Assembly (NCBI RefSeq): GCF_004335085.1
Contig: NZ_RQRS01000015.1
Location: 1 to 64,000 of the forward strand
Length of the DNA stretch: 64,000 bases
From: Pedobacter nototheniae
GTDB taxonomy: Bacteria > Bacteroidota > Bacteroidia > Sphingobacteriales > Sphingobacteriaceae
Direction: 5' to 3'
The stretch's first letter is position 1. Each line of letters starts with the position of its first letter. Made by a program: the position numbers and the translations under genes. The notes beneath the pieces were generated by a model. That model did no database searches and was not told where the DNA came from. It saw only the letters and a list, made by a program, of their open reading frames with translations. Below are positions 46,269 to 54,399 of the stretch, one piece after another.

Positions 46269-47438
46269 ATGGCAAATATTAAAGCATTTAGGGCTTTACG
46301 GCCTAATGGCGAACAGATTAATAACCGATTTATTGCGCATGCAAAAGTGGGACAGGGGAAGGAAATGCTTGAAATAAAAAAAATGTTGGAGCCTAAAAAG
46401 GGAACTCCAATGGTTTTTGAAAACATTCAAACCTATGATAGCAACCTAAATGAGCTAATTGATGCCGGGTTGTATCATCAGGAAAAGGAGCCTGCAATTT
46501 ATATTTATGAACTAGAAATTAACCATCGTAAACAATACGGAGTATGGGTAATGACGGATATAGAGGATTTGCTTAATGGCGCTATGATTACGCATGAAAA
46601 TACCCTGGCTGAACGTGAAGCCCGACTAATTGGGTATAGAAAAGATGTTGGTTTGGAGGGATCGCCAGTATTATTAACTTATCGGCCGCATGCTGAAATT
46701 AATAATTTAGTAGAAAATGTTATTAAATCTCAACAGCCTATTGTATTTTCTATAGGCAAAAAAGAACATCGTATATGGAAAATTAAGGATGTGCCATTGA
46801 TAGAAAAATTTAGAGATGCTTTTCAAAATATTGAGCGCTTTTATGTGGCCGATGGGCATCATCGCCTTGCTGCTGCAGAAAAATTACATAAAACAAACCC
46901 CCAATGGATTACGGCTTTATATGTGCCGAGCAACCAAATTAAAATAAGTGAATTTAACAGACTTATTATTCCCGATAAGGAAGTGTCGAAAATAGAGTTG
47001 TTCAGCGTATTAGAAAAATATTTCTATATATCACCCATTCCAGGCAATGTTCCATTCCGCCCTAATAAGTTGCATTGCTTTGGCGTTTTTTACAATAACA
47101 AATGGTATCAATTAGATTTGAAAGCAGGTGAAGCATCACTTTATCATGAAACTGATGTAGCAATTTTGCAGCATAAAATTTTACAGCCTGTATTTAATAT
47201 TGATAATCCAAGCGCCAATCCTTGCTTGTTTTCTTATCCAGCCAACCAATGGGACGAGATGTTAGCGGTTATAAAATCTAATCCTAAGGCGGTTGCTTTC
47301 AGCCTTTACCCAATGAATGTAGATCAACTGATTGGGCAAGTAGAAAATAAAGTGACTTTGCCACCGAAATCTACCTTTATTGAACCTAAAATTCCCTTCG
47401 GTTTACTTTTGTATAGCCATAAACTTGATGAAGAATAG
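46269..47438 (+). CDS. DUF1015 family protein
   Basis: This 389-residue cytoplasmic protein covers a full DUF1015 domain: it begins IKAFRALRPNGEQ and contains the signature VADGHHRLAAAEKL with a His-His pair at about 195-200. In many Bacteroidota the family member lies beside serC and serA; here those genes are not in the window. Its biochemical role is unknown, though a link to serine metabolism is suspected from genomic context elsewhere. It ends 3 nt before the convergent LysR gene. Confidence 0.85.
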   Translation: MANIKAFRALRPNGEQINNRFIAHAKVGQGKEMLEIKKMLEPKKGTPMVFENIQTYDSNLNELIDAGLYHQEKEPAIYIYELEINHRKQYGVWVMTDIEDLLNGAMITHENTLAEREARLIGYRKDVGLEGSPVLLTYRPHAEINNLVENVIKSQQPIVFSIGKKEHRIWKIKDVPLIEKFRDAFQNIERFYVADGHHRLAAAEKLHKTNPQWITALYVPSNQIKISEFNRLIIPDKEVSKIELFSVLEKYFYISPIPGNVPFRPNKLHCFGVFYNNKWYQLDLKAGEASLYHETDVAILQHKILQPVFNIDNPSANPCLFSYPANQWDEMLAVIKSNPKAVAFSLYPMNVDQLIGQVENKVTLPPKSTFIEPKIPFGLLLYSHKLDEE

Positions 47439-47441
47439 TAT

Positions 47442-48350
47442 TTAATCTTCTATTCTAGTCATTACTTTTTTAAATAAACTTTTAATTAAATCAATTTCAT
47501 CAGCATATTGAGTTTTTTTGCGACAGCCAAAATATAATGTATTTTTAAGTTTGGTAGTACCTTCCCAAATCACCTTAATTTGGCCATTCTCAACTTCTCT
47601 TTTGCATAAAAAGTCGGGTATAATCGCTAAACCACTCCCGCCAGAAAGGCAACGAACAATCGAATTTAAGTTTGGAACGATGTAGTTAGGCCTAAAATCT
47701 GGATGTTTGCCAAAATTTAACTGCCAAAAACGTAATAAGTGTTCCATATCTCCAGTTGTTCCATACCATTTTTGGCTTTTGAGCCACTCTTCAATCTGTG
47801 CTACATCTTTTTTAGCGGCAATCTGTTTAAAAGCATCCCCATCAGTTTCATTTCCTCCAACTAAAACAATGGTTTCTGATGAAAAAGCTTCATGTTCTAT
47901 GTTTGGCGAACTTCCTTTTTGAGGTGTAATTATCAAATCCAAAATACCTTTATCCAATTGATCGAGCATTTCAGGATACTCCCCAAATCTAATAATCACA
48001 TTAAATGGAAGGGTAGATATATATTGCTCAAGCGTAATTTGAAAGGTTTCAAAACACATACCTACGCTTATTGTTGGCGTATGCTTTTCTGTGCTTTTCT
48101 GGAAATTTTTTTCTGCTTCCTCTAGCTTAGTTAGCGGTTCTATAACAAAGTTATAAAGTACTTTTCCCTTTTCAGTTGGCAACATTCTTCGCCCGGTGCG
48201 CTCAAATAACTTGTAGCCAACATAACTTTCTAATGAGCTTAAGTGCAAACTTACGCCAGGTTGCGAAATAAAAAGACTTTCTGCAGCACCTGTTAAAGTA
48301 CCAGTTTTGTAAATCGCTTTAAAACTTCTATACCATTCTAAATTAACCAT
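47442..48350 (-). CDS. LysR-family transcriptional regulator
   Basis: This protein of about 302 residues has an N-terminal LysR HTH (YRSFKAIYKTGTLTGAAESL, then SQPGVSLHLSSLESYVGYKL) and a C-terminal substrate-binding domain (about 90-295) with PTISVGMCFETFQ. I prefer ATG 48350 (MVNLEWYRSF), the usual LysR start; the frame extends to 48371. It is divergent from the MdaB/YgiN pair with only 92 bp between, so it probably controls that pair in response to a quinone or other redox-active compound. Confidence 0.9.
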   Translation of the reverse strand: MVNLEWYRSFKAIYKTGTLTGAAESLFISQPGVSLHLSSLESYVGYKLFERTGRRMLPTEKGKVLYNFVIEPLTKLEEAEKNFQKSTEKHTPTISVGMCFETFQITLEQYISTLPFNVIIRFGEYPEMLDQLDKGILDLIITPQKGSSPNIEHEAFSSETIVLVGGNETDGDAFKQIAAKKDVAQIEEWLKSQKWYGTTGDMEHLLRFWQLNFGKHPDFRPNYIVPNLNSIVRCLSGGSGLAIIPDFLCKREVENGQIKVIWEGTTKLKNTLYFGCRKKTQYADEIDLIKSLFKKVMTRIED

Positions 48351-48412
48351 GCTATTATAATTATGATACAAAGATATGATTTAACTTATTTTTATGATAA
48401 GATGATCGCTTG

Positions 48413-48420
48413 TAATTTTG
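48413..48420 (+). promoter_or_regulatory. -7 element of the mdaB promoter
   Basis: TAATTTTG is a perfect TAnnTTTG, 22 nt before the mdaB ATG. ATATGATT and TATGATAAGATGATC in the short divergent region are possible LysR contacts. No good -33 TTG is present, as expected for an activator-dependent promoter. Confidence 0.45.
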
Positions 48421-48442
48421 TGCTATCAAAAAAGAAAATGAT

Positions 48443-49072
48443 ATGACAAAGATATTCATCATAAATGGCGGACAGAAATTTGGTCACTCAGGTGGAAAGT
48501 TCAACGAAACGATTGCTAAAGAAACAGCGAACTTTTTCTCTAATAATGGGGATTTTGAAGTAAAAATGACTAACATTAATCATGATTACGACCCCAAAGA
48601 GGAAGTAGAAAAATACGTATGGGCAGATATAGTAATTTATCACACCCCAATTTGGTGGTTTCAGGTACCGCATGAATTTAAAAAGTATATTGATGTTGTT
48701 TTTACCGAAGGGCATAACAACGGAATTTACCATAGTGATGGGCGTTCATCTGCCAATCCAAAAATAAATTATGGAACTGGCGGTTTGTTGCATGGCCGGA
48801 AATATATGGTTACTACTTCATGGAATGCCCCCAAGGAAGCTTTTACTTTGCCTGGCGAGTTTTTTAATCAAACGAGCGTAGATAATGGCATCTTATTCGG
48901 TTTTCATAGAATGAACGCATTTACAGGCATGAAACCCATTCCTGGAATCCATTTTCACGATGTGGAGAAAAACGCTGACGTGGTTAATGACATGAAATTA
49001 TATAGAACACATTTAGATCAAAACTTTATTAAGTTAAAAGAATATGAGCATTTATCTAACAGTAACAATTAA
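48443..49072 (+). CDS. mdaB: NAD(P)H quinone oxidoreductase, MdaB-like flavodoxin fold
   Basis: This 209-residue protein belongs to the flavodoxin_2 family of FAD-dependent NAD(P)H:quinone reductases. MTKIFIINGGQKFGHSGGKF forms the flavin-binding N-terminus, and IVIYHTPIWWFQVPHEFKKY and TTSWNAPKEAF are MdaB segments. It would reduce quinones by two electrons in the cytoplasm. The following YgiN-like gene overlaps it by 29 nt. The same mdaB-ygiN order is known in E. coli, where the two form a proposed quinone redox cycle. Confidence 0.85.
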   Translation: MTKIFIINGGQKFGHSGGKFNETIAKETANFFSNNGDFEVKMTNINHDYDPKEEVEKYVWADIVIYHTPIWWFQVPHEFKKYIDVVFTEGHNNGIYHSDGRSSANPKINYGTGGLLHGRKYMVTTSWNAPKEAFTLPGEFFNQTSVDNGILFGFHRMNAFTGMKPIPGIHFHDVEKNADVVNDMKLYRTHLDQNFIKLKEYEHLSNSNN

Positions 49073-49328
49073 GGGGAAACAAGAAAAATTAGGAGAATTA
49101 AAAGAACTCTTGCTGGATATGGTTGCAAATTCAAGAAAAGAAAAGGCTTGTCTGCAATACGATTTATATCTACATGTTGAAGACAATACCTTTATTTTTC
49201 ACGAAGAATGGGCAGATCAGGCAGGGCTTGATGCGCATAACGAGCAGCATTATATAAAGGCATTTGGAGAAAAAGCCAAAGATTTTGCCAATGATATTGT
49301 AATTTACAGTACAATAAAACTTGCATAA
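49044..49328 (+). CDS. ygiN: ABM-domain quinol monooxygenase, YgiN-like
   Basis: This 94-residue protein is one antibiotic-biosynthesis-monooxygenase (ABM) domain: LTVTIKGKQEKLGELKELLL, then CLQYDLYLHVEDNTFIFHEE and a final helix with HIKAF-like HYIKAFGEKA. It is the usual length for YgiN, a dimeric quinol monooxygenase. The start lies 29 nt inside mdaB in another frame, so translation is coupled. It is predicted to re-oxidise the quinol produced by MdaB. Confidence 0.85.
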   Translation: MSIYLTVTIKGKQEKLGELKELLLDMVANSRKEKACLQYDLYLHVEDNTFIFHEEWADQAGLDAHNEQHYIKAFGEKAKDFANDIVIYSTIKLA

Positions 49329-49393
49329 ATAGAATCAATTATAAGGTTAATAAGCTGCAATTGCGTGATGAACATTTGCGGCTTATTTATTTA

Positions 49394-50248
49394 CTATAAT
49401 TTTGATCTTTTGGCAGTAAGTGTAGAACCAGCACTCGCAATAACTACAAATGCCACGGCAAGGCATTCGGTAAAGTTTAGCTTTTCTTGTAAAAATATAA
49501 AAGCACAAATTGAGGCAGCAGCAGGCTCCAGGCTCATTAAAATACTAAAGGTACGTGATGGAAGTTGTTTTAAAGCTTTCATTTCTAACGTAAAAGGTAT
49601 TGCACTTGATAATAATGCAAGTGCGGCACCCAAGCCAAGTAATTTCGGATTTAAATTGCTTAAACCACCGCTAAAAATTCCAAAAGGTAAAATAAGTGCT
49701 GTTGCGAATAGCATTCCAATGGTTACAGCTTCGCCACCATTCATAATTTTAGAAATTCTGCCACCAAGTAAAATATAAGCTGCCCAAAATCCTCCAGCAG
49801 TAAGTGCTAATAAAGCACCAACTAAGTCTACCCCTTTGCCCGTCCAAGGTGCAATTAGCGCGATGCCAGCGCCAGCTAAAATTACCCATAAAAAGTCAAT
49901 TACTCTTTTTGAACCGAGAATAGCGACTAATAAAGGCCCGAAAAACTCTAGTGTTACGCCTAATCCAATTGGAATTCTCTCAATAGCAAGATAAAAAACC
50001 ATATTCATGGCGCCCAGAGATAAACCGTATGGAATTACAGCTTTCCATTGTTTAGCGGTTAGTTTACTCAAATTAGGGCGGTATGCAATAACTAGAATAA
50101 CAGCCGATAATCCAATTCTTAATGAGGCCGTGCCTGCGGCGCCGATTGACGGAAACAAACCTTTCGCAATTGCCGCACCAAATTGTACGCTTAAAATGGC
50201 TAATAATACTGCAGGAAGAGGAGGAATGTTTAGTAATTTGCTTTTCAT
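49394..50248 (-). CDS. EamA/DMT-family transporter, RhtA-like exporter
   Basis: This protein of about 284 residues has ten hydrophobic helices in two EamA repeats. The N-terminal segment SVQFGAAIAKGLFPSIGAAG resembles E. coli RhtA (threonine/homoserine exporter), as do ERIPIGLGVTLEFFGPLLVA and the late PSRTFSILMSLEPAAASICA. I use ATG 50248 (MKSKLLNIPPLP); the open frame begins at a TTG at 50290. Amino-acid export is likely, the substrate is not proven. Confidence 0.85.
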   Translation of the reverse strand: MKSKLLNIPPLPAVLLAILSVQFGAAIAKGLFPSIGAAGTASLRIGLSAVILVIAYRPNLSKLTAKQWKAVIPYGLSLGAMNMVFYLAIERIPIGLGVTLEFFGPLLVAILGSKRVIDFLWVILAGAGIALIAPWTGKGVDLVGALLALTAGGFWAAYILLGGRISKIMNGGEAVTIGMLFATALILPFGIFSGGLSNLNPKLLGLGAALALLSSAIPFTLEMKALKQLPSRTFSILMSLEPAAASICAFIFLQEKLNFTECLAVAFVVIASAGSTLTAKRSKL

Positions 50249-50411
50249 TAAAGAACTTGATATCTGAATCGCCAAAGCTACGAAATCCAAATTCCTTATA
50301 AGTTAATTTAATGACAGATTAGCCCCCTGTACTTATATTTCGAATCTATTTTAAACAAAAAGGGCTTGCAAATTCTTATTTACAAACCCTTCCATTTAAG
50401 TTTTTAATCTT

Positions 50412-50759
50412 TTAGCTAAATAATTCCTGTTCATCGCGGTCGGCAGTAGGTATCTTCTTTAAAAAATCATCAAAAGACGAACCGATATGGTCAGAATAAA
50501 TGCCATATGCATCTAAAATATATCCAATATTCTTGTCCTGATCTTCTACTAGATATAAAACGGAGTTATCTGCTGGATCAGAATCGCCCTCAAAGCGGTA
50601 AGTTTTAACAATAGTTAAATCTTCTGGTTTATAAATTTTTCCTAAACTTAATGCCTGCATTTTACCATGATCAGACATTTTTAATTCGTTATCTTTTCCT
50701 TTTAATCTCAGCTTTTCTAAAATCTGACTTAAAGTATTCATTGCAGTCGACTGTTCCAT
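50412..50759 (-). CDS. conserved hypothetical protein, 115 residues
   Basis: This is a small acidic cytoplasmic protein with no signal peptide. It resembles a group of short Bacteroidota proteins with a RFEGDSDPADNSVLYLVE-like strand pair followed by GYILDAYGIYSDH. These are at times labelled phosphoribosylpyrophosphate synthetase, but no PRPP-synthetase motif is present, so that name is not supported. Function unknown. It is divergent from the ExbD-like gene. Confidence 0.7.
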   Translation of the reverse strand: MEQSTAMNTLSQILEKLRLKGKDNELKMSDHGKMQALSLGKIYKPEDLTIVKTYRFEGDSDPADNSVLYLVEDQDKNIGYILDAYGIYSDHIGSSFDDFLKKIPTADRDEQELFS

Positions 50760-50889
50760 AGTTTTATGATTTTTAGTACTAGTTAAACAAGTGGTTTGGC
50801 AAAATGGTTTTCTTTGGCGGCGTAATTAAATTTAATGTGCTTTATGCAATTAGCCTCTTGCCGTCATCATCATTAAAAACCTAAACAAT

Positions 50890-51417
50890 ATGGCAACTCT
50901 AAGCATTTCTGAAAACGGCAAGGCTGTTAAAGGAAGAACCAAAAAACCTGCCCCAAGGGTAGATCTTACAGCAATGGTAGATTTAATGTTTCTACTTACT
51001 ACATTTTTTATGCTCACTACTTCTTTAGGTGGGTTAAATGCTGCGGAAGTAACCAAGCCTATTCCGAGCGAGGAGCTGATGCCACTTGCCGCATCGAGAA
51101 CGATGACAATTTTATTGGGCAAAAACAATGAAACTGTTTATTACATGGGCGAAATGGAAAAAGGAGAGATGAAGGTTGGCTCAATGAAAAACATTCAGCA
51201 AGCAATTAGTTTAAATAAGCAAGCTGTTGCCAATACACATCATAATAACCCAGCAAAGCATATGATTGTGGTAATTAAGCCAACTAAAACATCAAAATTT
51301 CAGGATTTTGTAGATGTATTGGATGAAATGAAAATAGGAGGAATAAAAGCTTATTCAATAGATGATGAGCACATTTCTGACAGAGAAAAAGACTTTATGA
51401 AAAGTAAAGGTTTATAA
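50890..51417 (+). CDS. stand-alone ExbD-like biopolymer transport protein
   Basis: This 175-residue inner-membrane protein has one transmembrane helix preceded by PRVDLTAMVDLMFLLTTFFM, the ExbD motif with the proton-path Asp. The periplasmic domain (about 60-175) contains DFVDVLDEMKIGGIKAYSI. It closely resembles the ExbD at 57830-58336 but has no ExbB beside it, so it probably uses the ExbB complex encoded elsewhere. A shared terminator separates it from metK. Confidence 0.88.
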   Translation: MATLSISENGKAVKGRTKKPAPRVDLTAMVDLMFLLTTFFMLTTSLGGLNAAEVTKPIPSEELMPLAASRTMTILLGKNNETVYYMGEMEKGEMKVGSMKNIQQAISLNKQAVANTHHNNPAKHMIVVIKPTKTSKFQDFVDVLDEMKIGGIKAYSIDDEHISDREKDFMKSKGL

Positions 51418-51421
51418 AACA

Positions 51422-51454
51422 AAAAGAGCCTTTCTGTTTCAGAAAGGCTCTTTT
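51422..51454. terminator. bidirectional terminator between exbD-like gene and metK
   Basis: AAAAGAGCCTTTCTG (51422-51436) and CAGAAAGGCTCTTTT (51440-51454) form a perfect 15-bp stem with a TTT loop. A and T tails flank both sides, so it can end both convergent transcripts. Confidence 0.88.
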
Positions 51455-51473
51455 GATGTAGCTAAAGAATAAA

Positions 51474-52724
51474 TTAAATACCGAAAGCAGTTTTAACCTG
51501 ATCTACGTAATCTAATTTTTCCCAGGTAAATAATTCAACAGAAACTGTTTTTTCCTCACCGTTTGGAGTTCTAAAAGTTTTGCTAACCGTTTCAGGTTTA
51601 CGTCCCATGTGGCCGTAAGCAGCGGTTTCGCTATAAATAGGATTTCTTAATTTTAAACGTTGTTCAATAAAGTAAGGGCGCATATCAAAAATAGACTCTA
51701 CGATTTTAGCAATCTCGCCATCCGTTTTATTCACTTTACCAGTACCATAAGTATTAATATAAATACCCATTGGTTTTGCAACCCCAATAGCATAAGATAC
51801 CTGTACCAAAATTTCATCAGCAATACCAGCAGCTACTAAATTTTTAGCAATATGGCGGGTTGCATAAGCAGCACTTCTATCTACTTTACTTGGATCTTTA
51901 CCAGAAAAAGCACCACCACCGTGAGCACCTTTACCTCCATAAGTATCAACAATAATCTTTCTTCCAGTTAAACCTGTATCACCGTGTGGCCCGCCAATAA
52001 CAAATTTACCAGTTGGGTTAATGTGATATTCAATTTTATCATTAAATAAATGAGCGTATTGAGGATTGTTTTTAATAATTCTAGGAATCAAAATATCAAC
52101 TAAATCCTTTTTGATTTTAGCAAGCATTGTGCTCTCCTCATCAAAATCATCATGTTGTGTAGAAATTACAATAGCATCAATGCGTACAGGCTTGTTGTTA
52201 TCATCATATTCTAAAGTAACCTGGCTTTTTGCATCCGGACGTAAGTAAGTGATTTCATTGTTTTCACGTCTTAAAACAGCAAGCTCTTGTAAAAGTTTAT
52301 GAGAAAGATCTAAAGCCAAAGGCATAAAATCTTCAGTTTCATTTGTAGCGTAGCCAAACATCATCCCTTGATCTCCAGCACCTTGCTCTTCTTTTGTGGT
52401 ACGATCTACTCCTTGGTTAATATCTTGTGATTGCTCATGGATAGCAGATAAAATACCACAAGAATTTGCCTCAAACATGTACTCACTTTTTGTGTAACCA
52501 ATTTTTTTGATCACATCACGAGCAATTTGCTGCACGTCTAAATAAGTTTTAGATTTTACTTCACCTGCTAAAATAACCTGACCAGTGGTAACCAAAGTTT
52601 CACATGCAACCTTCGACTCAGGGTCGAAAGCTAAAAAGTTATCAATCAATGCATCCGAAATTTGATCAGCAATTTTATCCGGGTGGCCTTCAGAAACGGA
52701 TTCTGATGTAAATAAATACGACAT
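51474..52724 (-). CDS. metK: S-adenosylmethionine synthetase
   Basis: This 416-residue cytoplasmic enzyme makes SAM from methionine and [22 protein letters not shown] is the N-terminal ATP/methionine-binding segment, [12 protein letters not shown] the signature hexapeptide region, and [19 protein letters not shown] the P-loop-like signature. Length is normal. The leader upstream (52803-52876) looks like a SAM-binding riboswitch, which would let the product limit its own synthesis. Confidence 0.97.
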   Translation of the reverse strand: MSYLFTSESVSEGHPDKIADQISDALIDNFLAFDPESKVACETLVTTGQVILAGEVKSKTYLDVQQIARDVIKKIGYTKSEYMFEANSCGILSAIHEQSQDINQGVDRTTKEEQGAGDQGMMFGYATNETEDFMPLALDLSHKLLQELAVLRRENNEITYLRPDAKSQVTLEYDDNNKPVRIDAIVISTQHDDFDEESTMLAKIKKDLVDILIPRIIKNNPQYAHLFNDKIEYHINPTGKFVIGGPHGDTGLTGRKIIVDTYGGKGAHGGGAFSGKDPSKVDRSAAYATRHIAKNLVAAGIADEILVQVSYAIGVAKPMGIYINTYGTGKVNKTDGEIAKIVESIFDMRPYFIEQRLKLRNPIYSETAAYGHMGRKPETVSKTFRTPNGEEKTVSVELFTWEKLDYVDQVKTAFGI

Positions 52725-52802
52725 TTATTAAATAATTAATAATATAAATAAACAAATTAATATCGCCAATGACCCCTGGAAACAGGTTTTAAGATGATTG
52801 AA

Positions 52803-52876
52803 GGTGGCATTAGCACTTTTTTTTTAGTGGTTGCAATCCGGCTCCAATTAATTAGAGTAGCAAATCAGTCCACTTT
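52803..52876 (-). ncRNA. candidate SAM-II-like riboswitch in the metK leader
   Basis: Read on the minus strand, AGTGG (52874-52870) pairs with CCACT (52830-52826) as P1. Inside are CTGATTT directly after the 5' strand and ATTGCAA directly before the 3' strand; after P1 comes an A-rich linker (nine A) and GTGCTAATGCC. The SAM-II aptamer has the same order: P1, CUGAUUU, AUUGCAA, P1', A-rich linker, GCUAA. An extra hairpin (CTCTAA/TTGGAG) occupies the loop. The pseudoknot pairing is not obvious by eye. Its position in front of metK supports the call. Confidence 0.5.
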
Positions 52877-52885
52877 TTACTGCTG

Positions 52886-52916
52886 CAAAATTAGCATATT
52901 TTCTTTATTTCAAAAA
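52886..52916 (-). promoter_or_regulatory. metK promoter
   Basis: On the minus strand TTTTTG (52916-52911) is followed after 17 nt by TAATTTTG (52893-52886). The start of transcription would fall near 52879, directly in front of the candidate aptamer. Confidence 0.6.
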
Positions 52917-52949
52917 TTATAGATTATTTTGTGCCTTCATTCAAAAGCT

Positions 52950-53831
52950 TTGCAAGTCAAAACAAATATCTTATTCATTATAAACCCAATCTCAGGTGGG
53001 AAAGGGAAATCTCGTATTCCAGCACTTATAGATAGGTATTTGGACAAGGAAAAGTTTAGTCCTAACTTTAGTTTTACCGAATATGTTGGGCATGCAGCGG
53101 AGATTGCCGAGGAGGCAGCAAGCAAAAATTTTGACATAATTGTGGCAGCCGGAGGTGATGGTACCATAAATGAAGTAGCAACAAAAGTTATGTTACACCA
53201 AAAAACTCTGGGCGTTTTGCCTTTAGGTTCTGGTAATGGCCTGGCGAGATTTTTAAAAATTCCTAAAGATTTAAAAGAAGCAATTTTGCTGCTCAACACC
53301 CAAAAGGTTGATAAAATAGATAGTGCCGTTTTTAATGATAGACCATTTTTTAATCTTGCGGGCATGGGGTTTGATGCCCATTTAAGTTCCGTATTTTCCA
53401 ATGATAAAAAAAGAGGATTAAGTGGCTATTTAAAATTGGGGCTGCAAGAGGTGTTTAATTATAAGCCACAACAATATTTAATTAATATTGATGGAGTAGA
53501 TTATGACCGGAAAGCCTTTGCAATTAGCATCGCCAATTCCTCGCAATACGGTAACGACGTTTTTATAGCACCCAACGCTTCTGTAAAAGATGGTTTGCTT
53601 GATGTTTGCATTATCAAGCCATTTTCGCTCTTAAAATTACCAGTTTTAAGCTATATAATGCTCCGCGGAACAGCTGAAACCTCAGATATGATCGAAATTA
53701 TTAAAGGAAAAAAGATTAAGATTATTCGCCAAAAAGAATCCGCTGTACACGTAGATGGAGAACCTTTATATATGGGAAAAGATTTAGAAATAAATGTTAA
53801 CCCACTATCTTTGCAGGTAATTGTTCCATAA
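52950..53831 (+). CDS. YegS/DagK-type lipid kinase
   Basis: This protein of about 293 residues has the diacylglycerol kinase catalytic domain: NPISGGKGKSRIPALIDRYL at the start, AAGGDGTINEVATKVM (GGDGT nucleotide-binding motif) and PLGSGNGLARFLKIP. The C-terminal beta-sandwich follows from about 130. The frame has no ATG before the first motif. TTG 52950 (LQVKTNILFIINP) fits the usual length best and lies after a near -7 element; TTG 52929 is the alternative. It phosphorylates diacylglycerol or a related lipid; which one is unknown. Confidence 0.85.
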   Translation: MQVKTNILFIINPISGGKGKSRIPALIDRYLDKEKFSPNFSFTEYVGHAAEIAEEAASKNFDIIVAAGGDGTINEVATKVMLHQKTLGVLPLGSGNGLARFLKIPKDLKEAILLLNTQKVDKIDSAVFNDRPFFNLAGMGFDAHLSSVFSNDKKRGLSGYLKLGLQEVFNYKPQQYLINIDGVDYDRKAFAISIANSSQYGNDVFIAPNASVKDGLLDVCIIKPFSLLKLPVLSYIMLRGTAETSDMIEIIKGKKIKIIRQKESAVHVDGEPLYMGKDLEINVNPLSLQVIVP

Positions 53832-53868
53832 TAGATCTGTTATCTATTCCAATTAAGCACTTACAATC

Positions 53869-54219
53869 ATGAAGCCAAAAAAAAATAGTTTAAGCGATTT
53901 GGGCGGGATTATGTATTCTACAAATCCTGAATTTGAATACGAAGAAGAAATTGATGATACTGTAACACCTCCAAATCAACAGCAAGATTTTCGTGTGCAG
54001 TTAGATAAAAAGAACCGTGGTGGCAAAGCTGTAACCTTAATTACAGGTTTTAAAGGCAAAAGTGAAGATCTTGATATTTTAGGTAAAATGCTTAAAACCA
54101 AATGTGGTGTAGGCGGTTCGGTTAAAGATGGCGAAATATTAATCCAGGGAGATGTTAGAGATAAGGTTGTTGGCATTCTTCAAAAGGAGGGATATAAAGT
54201 GAAAAAGGCTGGAGGTTAA
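53869..54219 (+). CDS. yciH: SUI1/eIF1-like translation factor (YciH)
   Basis: This 116-residue protein has a disordered acidic N-terminus (1-45) and a SUI1 domain (about 45-112) with FKGKSEDLDILGKMLKTKCG, then GGSVKDGEILIQGD. YciH proteins bind the small ribosomal subunit and may affect start-codon selection. It is a single gene between the lipid kinase and pckA, 37 nt from the former. Confidence 0.88.
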   Translation: MKPKKNSLSDLGGIMYSTNPEFEYEEEIDDTVTPPNQQQDFRVQLDKKNRGGKAVTLITGFKGKSEDLDILGKMLKTKCGVGGSVKDGEILIQGDVRDKVVGILQKEGYKVKKAGG

Positions 54220-54369
54220 TATTTTGTATACTTAGTGTAAAAATTAAGTTTTTGCACGTAGTAATTTAGCTTTTAACTTATTGTTTAATAGATGTTTACG
54301 TGATAGTGTATTTGCTACAATATGTAAAAAATAAGCAAAAAGTCCTCGGTTTTTTGAAAGATATCTTTT

Positions 54370-54377
54370 TACCTTTG
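54370..54377 (+). promoter_or_regulatory. -7 element of the pckA promoter
   Basis: TACCTTTG is a perfect TAnnTTTG 22 nt before the pckA ATG. The nearest TTTTTG (54351-54356) is only 13 nt upstream, so the -33 box is weak or absent. Confidence 0.5.
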
Positions 54378-54399
54378 CTCCACTAACTAACTTGTTGTT

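Noticed and set aside
49365..49778. 137-residue plus-strand ORF
   Set aside because: It is antisense to the EamA transporter, whose helices and family segments are clear.
50412..50759. phosphoribosylpyrophosphate synthetase
   Set aside because: Relatives sometimes bear this name, but the protein is far too short and lacks the PRPP-binding motif.
52803..52876. metK leader as a classical SAM-I riboswitch
   Set aside because: GCAACC and GTGCTAAT recall SAM-I, but the AGAG...GGAGGGA segment and the closing P1 are missing; the order of elements fits SAM-II better.
52937..53401. 154-residue minus-strand ORF
   Set aside because: It is antisense to the lipid kinase and shows no family features.
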